From: Leclercia adecarboxylata
Lineage (GTDB): Bacteria > Pseudomonadota > Gammaproteobacteria > Enterobacterales > Enterobacteriaceae
DNA length: 48,894 bases
NCBI RefSeq assembly: GCF_006171285.1
Contig: NZ_CP040892.1
Coordinates: 1-48,894, forward strand
Reading direction: 5' to 3'
The notes below the pieces were generated by a model. That model made no database searches. It saw only the letters and a program-made list of their open reading frames with translations, and had not been told where the DNA came from. Position 1 is the first letter of the stretch, and each line of letters opens with the position of its first letter. Shown here piece by piece: positions 1 through 9,837 of this stretch. The translations under genes were made by a program, and so were the position numbers.

Positions 1-262
<262 letters not shown>

Positions 263-660
263 CTTTATTGTGATAAACAATTGTGTCATTTTCCTGGGAC
301 GTGCGGGTAATCAACTCAGACAAGATCGGATGAAGAATATCCAGCTTCCTATAATATCTGCGCCAGACGACCTTTTTACATGTAAAAATTTGATGCGAGC
401 GAATCTGTTGACTCAAATAATTTGACTGGAAGCCTAGTCGATGCGCAGTGGCTCACATTTAGCCGTAGTGGGCTGGTGAGATACAAATAAATCGTTGTTG
501 AGGTATAAAAAAACTTTGCTTTTTTTAGTTCAATAATAATCGTAAGTTGTCAGTAGCAGAAAAGATGATTAATTATTGCCTGTGTTAGTGAAACCTAATT
601 TATACAGTGATCCGGTATTTTAATTCTGGTGAATAATAAAATTACGGCGGAGATGTTTTT
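263..660. other. Non-coding leader of the catabolic cluster
   Basis: I see no convincing gene between the IS5 end and the first permease. The stretch carries a perfect 16-bp palindrome of TTTTTACA and TGTAAAAA at 373-388, a plausible regulator site, and AT-rich DNA at 500-650 where the cluster promoter probably lies. I could not pick out a clear -35/-10 pair. The cluster regulator is LysR-type, so binding sites for it are expected here, but none can be named with confidence. Confidence 0.5.
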
Positions 661-1896
661 ATGGAAATAGTCGTGTTATTGCCATTGTTGGTAATGGTGA
701 TACTCGTTTTGCGAAATAAGCATATGATTCTGGCAGGACTGGTGGGCGGACTAACCGCGATGCTGGTTGGTGGCATCGGTTTTTCGCAGGCAAGTAAGAT
801 CGTTATGACATCAATTCCCGGGATGACGGGAATTATCACCCCGGTTATCTATTCTGCTGTGGCGTTGGTACTGGCTAAACTCGGTGGTTTTGAAGCGTTG
901 CTCGGTCTGAGTCGCAGAGTGTTTGGCCGAAAGCAATATCTCATTGCGGCGGCGATTGTACTCACTCAGGCGTTAGCAACTTATGCCGCAGGGCTTGGGG
1001 CGGGTAATACCATGGTAACCGGGCCTCTTGCGCTGGCGATTGTAGGTGCTGTTCCACAGCTGATAGCGGGCATGGCAATTGTGACTGCCGCGAGCTTTAT
1101 TACGTCACCTTCAGGGGCCGATGCGGCCGCTATTTCAAAAATTGCCAACATTGAAATTGCAACCTATAGCGATACGATGTTCCCCATTACCGTCTGCTTG
1201 TGGACTTTGGGAATGACTATCGCTGCATTCGGCGTCTGGAAAAGCGGAAGCGTCCTGCAGGATGAGGATACGATGTCCGATGTTACGCTGAAAGAACAGT
1301 TAATTAAGGTCATGCCTCCCGTATATTTTCTGGTAGTCGTTGTGGCAGGCAAAAACTTGAATGAGTTATTCGATTATTCGCTGTTTAGCCCGATATTTAA
1401 TATGTTCAGTACGTTGATGCTGGGTTTTGCAGTAACACGTCAGTCTCCCGGTAAGCTGGCTGAAGAACTGGTACAGAACTCTTCTTTCCTGCTAACAAAA
1501 CTATTCGCAATTGGCATTTTCCTCGGTTTTATCAACATACTGGCGGAAATTGGTACGTTCACCTATATTGCTGAATTTATTAAATCATCACCCGCCTTTG
1601 TTACCGTACCCGTGGCTGTATTTATTGCTTTTTGCATCTCGATTCCGGCAGGAGGATACAGCGTGGGGGTCAGTACCCTGGTCATGCCGATTATGGTGGA
1701 GTCCGGGCTTTCTATTACACAAATTGGTCTGGCGGCACTTGCTGTAGGTGTGGGCACGCAAATGAGCCCGGTTCAAATCAACGTGGCTTCACTGTCACAG
1801 TCATTCAAGCTGGATATTCAGCGAATTGTTAAAATTAATGCACCTTATATGGCTGGCGTTGCGGCGATACTGTGCATCATGGGATTCTTCTTATAA
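661..1896 (+). CDS. Multi-pass organic-anion permease, CitMHS/GntP-like
   Basis: This 411-residue protein is almost wholly hydrophobic, with about ten to twelve predicted membrane spans and small-residue-rich loops such as GLGAGNTM and SPSGADAA. These fit the ion-transporter superfamily (citrate, gluconate and dicarboxylate carriers) in the inner membrane. A GGAG site sits 8 nt before the ATG. It is the first gene of the catabolic cluster, 52 bp before the amidohydrolase, so it probably imports a substrate or exports a carboxylate end product such as malonamate or oxamate. The sequence does not give the substrate. Family level is fairly sure, subfamily is not. Confidence 0.75.
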   Translation: MEIVVLLPLLVMVILVLRNKHMILAGLVGGLTAMLVGGIGFSQASKIVMTSIPGMTGIITPVIYSAVALVLAKLGGFEALLGLSRRVFGRKQYLIAAAIVLTQALATYAAGLGAGNTMVTGPLALAIVGAVPQLIAGMAIVTAASFITSPSGADAAAISKIANIEIATYSDTMFPITVCLWTLGMTIAAFGVWKSGSVLQDEDTMSDVTLKEQLIKVMPPVYFLVVVVAGKNLNELFDYSLFSPIFNMFSTLMLGFAVTRQSPGKLAEELVQNSSFLLTKLFAIGIFLGFINILAEIGTFTYIAEFIKSSPAFVTVPVAVFIAFCISIPAGGYSVGVSTLVMPIMVESGLSITQIGLAALAVGVGTQMSPVQINVASLSQSFKLDIQRIVKINAPYMAGVAAILCIMGFFL

Positions 1897-1948
1897 AACA
1901 TCTTACAAAACTTGCTGTCCCTGGTATCTGAAAAAGAGGAAATACACT

Positions 1949-3052
1949 ATGCAAAAAGTTGAAGTGTTCCGTATTCCAACTGCATCGCCGGATGATGTAT
2001 CTGGTCTGAAAAATTTGATTGAGAATGGTAGTGTTGATCCACGTGATATTATTGCTGTATTGGGTAAAACTGAAGGTAATGGTTGCGTTAACGACTTTAC
2101 CCGCGGTTTTGCAACGCAAAGCCTCTCTATCTTCATGGCTGAGCAATTAGATATGTCCGTCAGCGCCGTACAGGAGCGGATCGCATTTGTCATGTCAGGC
2201 GGCACGGAAGGCGTAATGTCGCCCCATCTGACGGTGTTTACCCGCAAAGAGGTGGATCAACCCGCAAAGGAAGGTAAACGTCTGGCAGCCGGTATTGCCT
2301 TTACCCGGGATTTTCTCCCAGAAGAAATTGGCAGAATGGCGCAGGTGAAAGAAGTCGCTGAAGGGGTGCGTATTGCGATGAAAGATGCTGGCATTACCGA
2401 TCCGCAGGATGTTCATTTTGTGCAAATCAAGTGTCCTTTACTGACGGCAGATCGTATTGAGGACGCCAGAGTGCGCGGTCAAACCGTTGCTGTTCATGAT
2501 ACGTATAAATCAATGGCCTACTCCAGAGGGGCATCCGCCCTCGGCGTCGCGCTGGCCCTCGGTGAAGTGTCAGAAGATGCGTTGAACGATAAGGTCATTT
2601 GTCAGGACTGGACGCTTTATTCCGGTGTGGCGTCTACTTCGGCAGGTGTGGAACTTCTGAAGGATGAAATTATTGTTATCGGAAACGCTGAAAACACGAC
2701 CAGCGATCTGCGCATCGGGCATGCGGTGATGCAGGATGCTATTGATATCGATGCCCTGTTTGCCGCTATGCGTGAAGCCGGTCTTGAATTTGACGGTCTG
2801 CCGCCGCAGGAAGAGCTGGATCGGATCGTAAATGTGTTGGCCAAGGCTGAAGCAAGCTCCACAGGAACGGTGCGGGGAAGAAGAAATACGATGCAGGACG
2901 ACTCTGATATCAACCATACCCGCTCGGCCCGGGCCGTGGTCAATGCAGCCATTGCCGCGATTACACGTGACCCGCTCGTGTATGTCTCCGGGGGGGCTGA
3001 GCATCAGGGGCCAGATGGCGGCGGTCCCATTAGCGTAATCGCGAAAGTGTAA
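1949..3052 (+). CDS. Ring-opening amidohydrolase (cyanuric acid amidohydrolase / barbiturase family)
   Basis: This 367-residue enzyme has the length and the threefold repeated Ser-Lys layout of the AtzD/TrzD/barbiturase family. These enzymes hydrolyse a cyclic imide: cyanuric acid to carboxybiuret/biuret, or barbiturate to ureidomalonate. Visible signatures are [14 protein letters not shown] at 39-52 (K40 and R52 match the binding Lys and Arg of AtzD by position), SGGTEG at 83-88, K161, a Ser-rich STSAGVE at 229-235, SSTGT at 303-307 and [14 protein letters not shown] at 347-360. I chose the ATG at 1949 because GAGG lies 9 nt upstream; a longer frame runs back into the permease gene. All key family motifs are intact. 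I cannot decide between cyanurate, barbiturate or a third substrate from sequence alone. It is probably cytoplasmic and lies between two transporter genes. Confidence 0.9.
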   Translation: MQKVEVFRIPTASPDDVSGLKNLIENGSVDPRDIIAVLGKTEGNGCVNDFTRGFATQSLSIFMAEQLDMSVSAVQERIAFVMSGGTEGVMSPHLTVFTRKEVDQPAKEGKRLAAGIAFTRDFLPEEIGRMAQVKEVAEGVRIAMKDAGITDPQDVHFVQIKCPLLTADRIEDARVRGQTVAVHDTYKSMAYSRGASALGVALALGEVSEDALNDKVICQDWTLYSGVASTSAGVELLKDEIIVIGNAENTTSDLRIGHAVMQDAIDIDALFAAMREAGLEFDGLPPQEELDRIVNVLAKAEASSTGTVRGRRNTMQDDSDINHTRSARAVVNAAIAAITRDPLVYVSGGAEHQGPDGGGPISVIAKV

Positions 3053-3173
3053 GCAGCCTGGCAAGGGGGAACGAGCGGTTAATCACGCTCACTCCTGCGC
3101 CAGAACAACCGCGGGGCGGCCCTGCCGGGCAGGGAGCGAGCCGGACTTGGTTTTACGATGAGAGGTGATGCAC

Positions 3174-4478
3174 ATGAATAACCACTTTGTCGGAATTGAT
3201 GAGAAGCCCCCGTTTCTATCTTTGCTGTTAATGGGGATTCAGCACGTGCTGGTGCTGTTCTCAGGTCTGGTAGCCGTACCGTTGGTGGTGGGCATGGCGC
3301 TTGGTCTGCCCAGTACGGATATTACTGTTCTGGTCCAGGGCAGCTTGATTGTTAGCGGTACTGGTACGCTGATTCAATGCCTTGGTTTAGGACATCTGGG
3401 ATCCCGGTTGCCCATTTGCATGGGCTCGGCGTTTGTCTTCATTGCACCCAGTATCACGGTGGGGTCGCAGATGGGGATCCAGGCCGTGTTTGGCGCATCC
3501 ATGGTGTGCGGGTTTGTCGCCTGGATCCTCAGTTTTTTTATTGGAAGAGTGCAGAAACTGATTCCTCCGCTGGTGACCGGAACTATTGTTTCACTGATTG
3601 GTATCAAGCTGCTGCCGCTGGGATTCACCTGGCTTGCTGGTGGGCATAGTGAACTTTATGGCAAGCCGGTATGTTTTCTGATCGGCGGCGTTGTGCTGGT
3701 GGCATTACTGGTTGCCAGCCAGTCGCGAAAAGGCTTGTTATCATCGTTTTCCGTCATTATTGCCATTATGCTGGGATATGTTGTATCGGCACTGCTCGGC
3801 ATTCTTGACCTCCACCACGTGCAGGATGCTTCCTGGGTCTCTTTTCCTGATTTGCTGCATTTTGGTTGGCCGACTTTTTCGTATTCGGCCATTGTCATCA
3901 TGATGATTGCTCAACTTACCGCCGTACTGGAAAGCATTGGTAATACATACGGTACGGGAGCTGCGGTACGCAGAGAGATCACGCATAAGCATTTGTCTGG
4001 CGCAATCTCAGTCGATGGTATCGGCTCGATTGTCGCGCCGCTGCTTAACGGTTTTCCTCTGACCTGTTTTGCCCAGAATATAGGGGTCATCAGTATCACT
4101 CGCGTGGCAAGCCGCTATGTGGTTGCCTCAGCGGGTGTGGTTCTGATTGCACTTGGGTTGATTCCCAAATTTTCAGCTCTGGTCGCGGGAATGCCGGCAC
4201 CGGTGCTCGGTGGAGCGTCTCTGATTATGTTCGGCTCTATCGTCGGGTCAGGCGTCGCCCAGATTAAGGATTCAGGACCGTTCGACCAGCGAGCAGCCAT
4301 GGTTTTTTCAACCTCTCTCGCACTCGGACTGGGGTTTGGCCTGGCGCCGAAAGACGCTTTTGATGCCTTTTCGCCATCGCTGGCCGTGCTCCTGGAGTCG
4401 GGTGTGGCGATTGGTGGAATGGCGGCAATTATATTGAATCTGGTTCTTCCGCGATCACCTGAACCATCCGTTAGCTGA
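3174..4478 (+). CDS. NCS2-family nucleobase permease
   Basis: This 434-residue inner-membrane carrier belongs to the nucleobase-cation symporter 2 family (uracil, xanthine, urate). It has the HVLVLFSGLVAVPLVVG start typical of the family and the motif QNIGVISITR at about 300-309. In the family the first residue of this motif tracks substrate: QN occurs in xanthine/urate carriers such as XanQ, EN in uracil carriers such as UraA. The Gln therefore points to an oxidised purine-like or triazine/barbiturate-like ring. I prefer the ATG at 3174 with AGAGG 8 nt upstream over the in-frame GTG at 3165. It directly follows the ring-opening amidohydrolase, which suggests it brings in that enzyme's substrate. 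A GC-rich, hairpin-forming 110-bp gap precedes it. Confidence 0.88.
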   Translation: MNNHFVGIDEKPPFLSLLLMGIQHVLVLFSGLVAVPLVVGMALGLPSTDITVLVQGSLIVSGTGTLIQCLGLGHLGSRLPICMGSAFVFIAPSITVGSQMGIQAVFGASMVCGFVAWILSFFIGRVQKLIPPLVTGTIVSLIGIKLLPLGFTWLAGGHSELYGKPVCFLIGGVVLVALLVASQSRKGLLSSFSVIIAIMLGYVVSALLGILDLHHVQDASWVSFPDLLHFGWPTFSYSAIVIMMIAQLTAVLESIGNTYGTGAAVRREITHKHLSGAISVDGIGSIVAPLLNGFPLTCFAQNIGVISITRVASRYVVASAGVVLIALGLIPKFSALVAGMPAPVLGGASLIMFGSIVGSGVAQIKDSGPFDQRAAMVFSTSLALGLGFGLAPKDAFDAFSPSLAVLLESGVAIGGMAAIILNLVLPRSPEPSVS

Positions 4479-4675
4479 AATCGCGAGGGTTGAAGTTTAT
4501 TTATTTAATTCATTTTTCGCTTTTATTGAATTGTTCTGCCGTATAAATGATATTTTATGATTCCAGTCTCTGGCAGGTATTTACCTGACCAATGGAAGAT
4601 GGCCAATTATTTATTTTTACTTGTGGTGGATATAAGGTTGAATCATTATCGGTAATTCTCCGATGGAGGTGAAAT

Positions 4676-5554
4676 ATGACATCTTTAACACTGATTCCCG
4701 TTACGGTCGGGTATTTGGCCATTGACCGTCTGAACGATGCCGGGAATCAACAAATAAATGTTCACAGCTGCTTTACAAATACGATGAATTTATTGTTGTC
4801 TGATGGTGAATTACTGATACTGGCTTCGGAGCACACCGGTTTAAATCATCCTGATACTATTATTGTTAGCGTACCGGCGAACTGGGATTGGCGTTGTACC
4901 GGGCGTGCGGGGATTACGTTCGGTGATGGTATATTCAGCAATCCGGTTTGGCAAATGGATATACGCCATGTTAAACGTTGGCAGCAAACAGACTTATATC
5001 CATTAATAATGACGGAAACTGAAAGGAAATATACGTTTCTTGCTGAGCAATTAAAAGTGTACAGTCAGAGATATTCGATCAAAAGTGCAATTATGCTGTT
5101 GCCCGATAATATGGCTAAACAGGTAAATCGACCATTGCGCGAAGTAAATATCGCCATTGAAGATAATGAGCAGCAGATTAGCCAGCTGGTTGACGGATTA
5201 ATTGGTTTTGGTTTCGGTCTGACGCCCGATGGCGACGATTATCTTCTCGGATATCTCGCAGCCATCTCTTTTTTGCCACAGGACATTATTTCGAGGCAGC
5301 GACGGGCGCTTACCAGAATTATTATATCGAGGCTGGATCGTACCAATGATATTAGCCAGCATTATCTGAAGCGCGCGACGGAGGGCCATTTTTCTGAAGC
5401 GATTTGTCAGCTGCTGACGCACCTATCGGCGCCTTTTTCGCCTTCGCCTCTTGCGGCGGCGGCGACAGCTGTCATGCGGTTTGGCGCCTCTTCCGGAGTC
5501 GATTGTCTGGCTGGACTACTTCATGGCATACGTGCGTCAACCCGCATTCATTAA
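4676..5554 (+). CDS. DUF2877 protein, AllH/YlbF-like
   Basis: This 292-residue protein carries the hallmark of the DUF2877 family, GFGFGLTPDGDDYLLGYLAA near residues 180-199, and a second conserved GASSGVDCLAGLLHGI near the end. In E. coli the relative YlbF (AllH) works with FdrA (AllF) and YlbE (AllG) as an oxamate transcarbamoylase that releases carbamoyl phosphate from oxalurate. The next two genes are the AllF-like and AllG-like partners, so the same three-part complex is present. GGAGG lies 6-7 nt before the ATG. A 197-bp AT-rich gap upstream may hold a separate promoter. The complex is inferred from gene company; the residue-level match covers only the family motif. Confidence 0.85.
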   Translation: MTSLTLIPVTVGYLAIDRLNDAGNQQINVHSCFTNTMNLLLSDGELLILASEHTGLNHPDTIIVSVPANWDWRCTGRAGITFGDGIFSNPVWQMDIRHVKRWQQTDLYPLIMTETERKYTFLAEQLKVYSQRYSIKSAIMLLPDNMAKQVNRPLREVNIAIEDNEQQISQLVDGLIGFGFGLTPDGDDYLLGYLAAISFLPQDIISRQRRALTRIIISRLDRTNDISQHYLKRATEGHFSEAICQLLTHLSAPFSPSPLAAAATAVMRFGASSGVDCLAGLLHGIRASTRIH

Positions 5555-5649
5555 GGCATAACACGATGTGTTTTACCGGAGGGATTTTCCCTCTTACGAC
5601 TAATTGTTGCTGATTTCTTATGGCAATGGCGAATGAACAGGTAGCCTAC

Positions 5650-7200
5650 ATGAAAGTACTACACGGTATTTTTAAAAATCTTTATCAGGATTCCGTTTCC
5701 CTAATGCAGGTTTCCGCAAGCATCATCAATTTGCCTGGTATTAAGCAGGCATCCGTTGTGATGGGAAGTGAGACCAATCTTATTCAATTAAGAGACGCAG
5801 GGCTGGGCGACAATATTGCTGCAGGTCCTAACGATCTTATTATTGCGATTATGGGGGAAGATGAGGCCTGCGAGCAGGCACTGGCACTGGCGAAGGAGAA
5901 ACTTAACAGTAAGCCGCAGGCTGATACAGAAGCCGGGAGAAGGCTGGTACAGTTTACCAGCTTGGCTATGGCGGCTGAACAGGATCCAGAGGCTAATTTG
6001 GCGCTGATCTCCGTTCCCGGCGATTATGCTGCCGCCGAGGCAATCAAAGCTATTGAGCTCGGTATGCATGTCATGCTGTTTAGTGACAATGTGAGTCTCG
6101 CCGAGGAAAAAGCGATCAAAACCCTTGCTCGGCAGAAAAATCGGTTGGTGATGGGGCCTGATTGCGGTACGGCGATTGTTAATGGGATCCCGCTGGGGTT
6201 TGCTAACGTTGTCCGCAGAGGGGGTATTGGCATTGTTGGTGCTTCCGGCACGGGGTTGCAGGAAGTCACCTGCCGCATTGATCAATTGGGCGGAGGGATT
6301 TCCCAGGCGTTAGGGACCGGTGGCCATGATTTACACGAGGAAATTGGTGGTATCAGCATGCTGATGGGGCTGAATGCCCTGGCGGAAGATGATGAGACGC
6401 AGGTGATTGTCCTTATTTCCAAACCGCCAGCCTATGACGTTGCGGAAAGGGTTCTCACCCAAGCGCAGAAAGCAGGAAAACCCGTTGTTGTAAACTTTTT
6501 AGGTGCTGCACCGCAGAGCGTTACGCGGCCAGGTGTTGTTGCCGCATTAACGCTGGCAGAGGCCGCTGAACTGGCTATGTCGTTTGTTGCGCCAGAGTCC
6601 GCTCAGCAGGCGCAGTCATCAGCATGCTGTACTGAAGATGAATTTATTCAAAAGCAAACGCAGATTAACGGCGCCGATAATTCACGTAGATATATACGGG
6701 GCGTTTTTGCGGGCGGAACATTTTGTTATGAAAGTCAGTTAATTTGCCAGCGTAATGGTATAACCGCCCATTCTAATACGCCAATAAAAGGAAACTTAGC
6801 GCTAAATAATATCTGGCAGAGTGAGGGGCATACCTTAATTGATATGGGGGATGATGATTTCACCCGCGGCCGTCCACACCCCATGATCGACCCGACGCTG
6901 CGTAATCAGCGGATTATCGCTGAAATTAACGATCCGCAAACGGCGGTTGTGCTTTTTGATCTTGTTCTTGGCTATGGCGCAGCACCGGAGCCAGCCGAAG
7001 AATTACTGAAACTGCTCAATGCTACCAACAGAGCGGCCAGCCCGTTATTAATAGCCCATGTTTGTGGAACACAGAGCGATCCACAACAGCGTAGCGTGCA
7101 AATTGGCGCCTTGAGACGCTATGGCGTTCTGGTTGCTGACAGCAACGCTCAGGCTACATGCTGGGCCGCCAGCGCAGTAAATAATCTGGGAAATAAATAA
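5650..7200 (+). CDS. FdrA/AllF-like acyl-CoA synthetase-fold protein
   Basis: This 516-residue protein resembles FdrA (AllF), which has the fold of the succinyl-CoA synthetase alpha chain. Visible landmarks are the opening MKVLHGIFKNLYQDSVSLM, MGPDCGTAIVNGIPLGFANV around 170, the nucleotide/phosphate loop GASGTGLQEV around 196, and an ordered C-terminal half with LGYGAAPEP. In this family, together with DUF1116 and DUF2877 partners, it catalyses phosphorolysis or transfer of a carbamoyl group. I start at 5650 because the family's N-terminus aligns there and AGG lies upstream; an earlier ATG at 5620 has no ribosome site. It lies 9 bp before the AllG-like gene and about 95 bp after the AllH-like gene. 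Confidence 0.85.
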   Translation: MKVLHGIFKNLYQDSVSLMQVSASIINLPGIKQASVVMGSETNLIQLRDAGLGDNIAAGPNDLIIAIMGEDEACEQALALAKEKLNSKPQADTEAGRRLVQFTSLAMAAEQDPEANLALISVPGDYAAAEAIKAIELGMHVMLFSDNVSLAEEKAIKTLARQKNRLVMGPDCGTAIVNGIPLGFANVVRRGGIGIVGASGTGLQEVTCRIDQLGGGISQALGTGGHDLHEEIGGISMLMGLNALAEDDETQVIVLISKPPAYDVAERVLTQAQKAGKPVVVNFLGAAPQSVTRPGVVAALTLAEAAELAMSFVAPESAQQAQSSACCTEDEFIQKQTQINGADNSRRYIRGVFAGGTFCYESQLICQRNGITAHSNTPIKGNLALNNIWQSEGHTLIDMGDDDFTRGRPHPMIDPTLRNQRIIAEINDPQTAVVLFDLVLGYGAAPEPAEELLKLLNATNRAASPLLIAHVCGTQSDPQQRSVQIGALRRYGVLVADSNAQATCWAASAVNNLGNK

Positions 7201-7209
7201 GGAACTGAT

Positions 7210-8631
7210 ATGAACTCATTATTTTCTCAGTCACTTAATGTGATTAACGAAGGCCTTGCCAGTTTTGCCGATAATATCAGGCAAGCCGGGGGAGAGGTCA
7301 CTCCTTTGAACTGGCAGCCGCCCGCTGAAGGGGATCGTTTTACCGGGCTGTCCCTCGCGGGGCTTATTAACCATCCCGTCGTGGAGCGCGCCAATCAGGT
7401 GGCAATGGGGCGCTATCTTGACGCTCAGCCGGTATTAGTGGATGTCCTGACCGCGGCTGTGGCGATTCCGGCAATGGCGGAACAAAAATTAATTCTGCAT
7501 GCCGGTCCCCCTATCGCTTGGGAAGAGATGTGCGGGCCGGTCAAGGGTGCCATTATCGGCGCAATATTGTTTGAAGGCTGGGCGGCAAGTAAAGATGTGG
7601 CATCTCGTTTGGTTCTTAATGGCGAAATTGCCCTTGCTCCGTGCCACCATTACGACGCCGTTGGCCCTATGGCCGGCGTTATTAGTCCTTCGATGCCGTT
7701 GTGGGTAATCGAAAATAAAACTAACGGCAAGCGTGCCTTCAGTAACTTTAATGAAGGCCTGGGCAAAGTTTTACGCTTTGGGGCGAACAATGAAGAGGTC
7801 CTGGAGCGCTTAACATGGATATCGCAGGAATTAGGCCCGGTAATGAAAGCGGCGGTGTGCCAGTTGGGTGAGCTTGAACTAAAACCCATAATGGCTCAGG
7901 CGTTGCATATGGGGGATGAGGTACATAACCGTAATGCCGCCGCGACGGGGCTGCTAATTAAGCGTTTATTTCCCGTGCTGCTGAGATGTAACTTACCGAA
8001 CGTCCAGCTTCAGAAGGTCGTGTCATTTATTTCTGGTAACGATCATTTCTTCCTGAATCTTTCTATGGCGGCAAGTAAGTCGATGATGGATGCCGCCGCT
8101 AATGTACCATTCAGCTCGCTAGTGACTGTTATGGCACGAAATGGCGTCAACTTCGGTATCCGGCTCTCGGGCCTTGGTGACCAGTGGTTCCAGGCGCCGG
8201 CCAACCCGGTAGAAGGGTTATTTTTCCCTGGCTATAGCGTAGAGGACGCCGCGGCTGATCTGGGAGATAGCGCCATTACTGAAACCGCAGGCGTGGGCGG
8301 CTTTGCGATGGCATCTTCCCCGGCCATCGTTAAATTTGTGGGGGGGACCCCCGCTGATGCAACTGAAAATAGCCGACGCATGCAGTTTATTACCGTGGGC
8401 TCAAACCCTGCGTTTACTCTACCTGCCCTGAACTTTTCACCGACCGCGGCCGGTATCGACGCGCGTAAAGTTGTCGATCGCAGCATACTACCGATTATCA
8501 ACACCGGTATCGCCCATAAGGAAGCCGGCGTTGGCCAGATTGGCGCCGGAATCACCACGGCTCCGATGGCCTGCTTTAGTGCAGCGATTCGGGCTCTTGC
8601 GCAAAAGCTCACTGAGGAGAATCCCGAATGA
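7210..8631 (+). CDS. DUF1116 protein, YlbE/AllG-like
   Basis: This 473-residue protein matches the DUF1116 family (YlbE/AllG) in length and in the conserved stretches GPPIAWEEMCGPVKGAI near 97-113, HHYDAVGPMAGVISPSMPLW near 145, MGDEVHNRNAAATGL near 236 and FISGNDHFFLNLSMA near 273. It is the third member of the AllFGH-type transcarbamoylase set. AAGGA stands 6 nt before the ATG. Its stop overlaps the start of the carbamate kinase gene by 4 bp (ATGA), so the two are translationally coupled. That fits a product, carbamoyl phosphate, being passed straight to the kinase. The acceptor or donor molecule here is unknown. Confidence 0.87.
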   Translation: MNSLFSQSLNVINEGLASFADNIRQAGGEVTPLNWQPPAEGDRFTGLSLAGLINHPVVERANQVAMGRYLDAQPVLVDVLTAAVAIPAMAEQKLILHAGPPIAWEEMCGPVKGAIIGAILFEGWAASKDVASRLVLNGEIALAPCHHYDAVGPMAGVISPSMPLWVIENKTNGKRAFSNFNEGLGKVLRFGANNEEVLERLTWISQELGPVMKAAVCQLGELELKPIMAQALHMGDEVHNRNAAATGLLIKRLFPVLLRCNLPNVQLQKVVSFISGNDHFFLNLSMAASKSMMDAAANVPFSSLVTVMARNGVNFGIRLSGLGDQWFQAPANPVEGLFFPGYSVEDAAADLGDSAITETAGVGGFAMASSPAIVKFVGGTPADATENSRRMQFITVGSNPAFTLPALNFSPTAAGIDARKVVDRSILPIINTGIAHKEAGVGQIGAGITTAPMACFSAAIRALAQKLTEENPE

Positions 8632-9590
8632 GTAAACCTTTAGCCGTTGTGGCCGTGGGCGGAAATGCGCTCATTGCCGATGACAAGCGTAATAGTATTG
8701 ATGAACAGTATGCGTGTGTCACTGATTCCGTTCGCTATCTTTGCGATATGATCGAGGTCGGTTGGGAAATGTTGTTAACTCATGGCAACGGGCCACAGGT
8801 CGGCTTCATTCTGCGTCGTTCTGAAATATCCCGGGAGGAAGTCTCTCCGGTCCCCCTCGACTACGCGGTGGGTGATACGCAGGGAGCGATTGGTTATATG
8901 TTCCAGAAAGCGTTCAAAAATGAGCTGCAGCGGCGCGGTATTCACAAACCTATAGTCTCACTAGTGACGCAAACCCTTGTCGATAAAGATGATGCCGCGT
9001 TCAGCCACCCCTCAAAACCCATTGGCGCGTTTCTGGATCGCCATACCGCTATGCAGCGCCAGAAAGAGCTGGGCTGGACAATCATGGAGGACTCAGGGCG
9101 CGGCTGGAGACGTACCGTTCCATCACCTCAGCCACTGGAAATTATTGAGCTTGAAACCATTGCTCAGTTATTGCGTTACGGTTGTATTGTGATTGCCTGT
9201 GGCGGTGGCGGTATTCCCGTTGTTCGCGATCGTGATGGAATGTTGCATGGTGTAGAGGCGGTTGTTGATAAGGATTTAGCCTCAGCCCTGATAGCAGATA
9301 AACTCCATGCCGAATTACTGCTGATATCCACTGGGGTTGAACAGGTTGCTGTCAACTTTGGTACGCCCGAGCAGCGGGGGATCAATAGCCTGACTATCGC
9401 TGAGGCTCAACAATTGCTCAAAGAAGGGCAATTTGGTGAAGGAAGTATGCAGCCCAAGGTCGAAGCGATTGTTGATTTTGTGTCGCGTAGCCAGTCGAAA
9501 GGGAGAAGTGCGAAGGGACTTATTACCAGTCCGAATGCCATTCACGCGGCTTTGCAGCATAAAACCGGCACCTGGATTGGAGAGGAGTAA
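8628..9590 (+). CDS. Catabolic carbamate kinase (AllK/ArcC-like)
   Basis: This 320-residue amino-acid-kinase-fold enzyme converts carbamoyl phosphate and ADP to ATP and carbamate, which decays to ammonia and CO2. It shows all family landmarks: VAVGGNALI at 7-15, LTHGNGPQVG near 48, CGGGGIPVV near 190, VVDKDLASALIA near 210, and GSMQPKVEA near 272. Length is normal. It is the last enzyme of the cluster and overlaps the AllG-like gene by 4 bp, as its E. coli counterpart ybcF (allK) lies beside ylbE/ylbF. Its presence argues that the cluster yields energy as well as nitrogen. Confidence 0.95.
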   Translation: MSKPLAVVAVGGNALIADDKRNSIDEQYACVTDSVRYLCDMIEVGWEMLLTHGNGPQVGFILRRSEISREEVSPVPLDYAVGDTQGAIGYMFQKAFKNELQRRGIHKPIVSLVTQTLVDKDDAAFSHPSKPIGAFLDRHTAMQRQKELGWTIMEDSGRGWRRTVPSPQPLEIIELETIAQLLRYGCIVIACGGGGIPVVRDRDGMLHGVEAVVDKDLASALIADKLHAELLLISTGVEQVAVNFGTPEQRGINSLTIAEAQQLLKEGQFGEGSMQPKVEAIVDFVSRSQSKGRSAKGLITSPNAIHAALQHKTGTWIGEE

Positions 9591-9654
9591 TCCGCTGCGG
9601 TAACCCTTAAATCCGCCGCGGCTGCTATCCATGCTGATGACAATCGCGGCGTTA

Positions 9655-9679
9655 GCAGGAGGGGGGAGAGTTTGCTCCT
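9655..9679. other. Hairpin between carbamate kinase and LysR gene
   Basis: The arms GCAGGAG and CTCCTGC can pair around a 10-11 nt purine-rich loop. There is no clean T-run after it, so it is at best a weak terminator between the enzyme genes and the regulator. It may instead only be a stable stem in a 247-bp gap that otherwise holds no gene. Confidence 0.35.
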
Positions 9680-9837
9680 GCGACAAATCCTTGCAGCCTG
9701 GCGTCACGCTATCGGGTGCTGGCTTTTTCCAAACTAAATCCCTTGTGTTATGTTTATAGGTGTCACCATCATCTATGATTTACAGGCGACGATCAGAATC
9801 AGAGGTACTGCCGGGATAGCAACACAGGGAGATAGAG

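Noticed and set aside
1511..9707. Many long antisense frames within the catabolic genes
   Set aside because: They mirror the codon bias of the strongly supported + strand genes and lack starts with ribosome sites.
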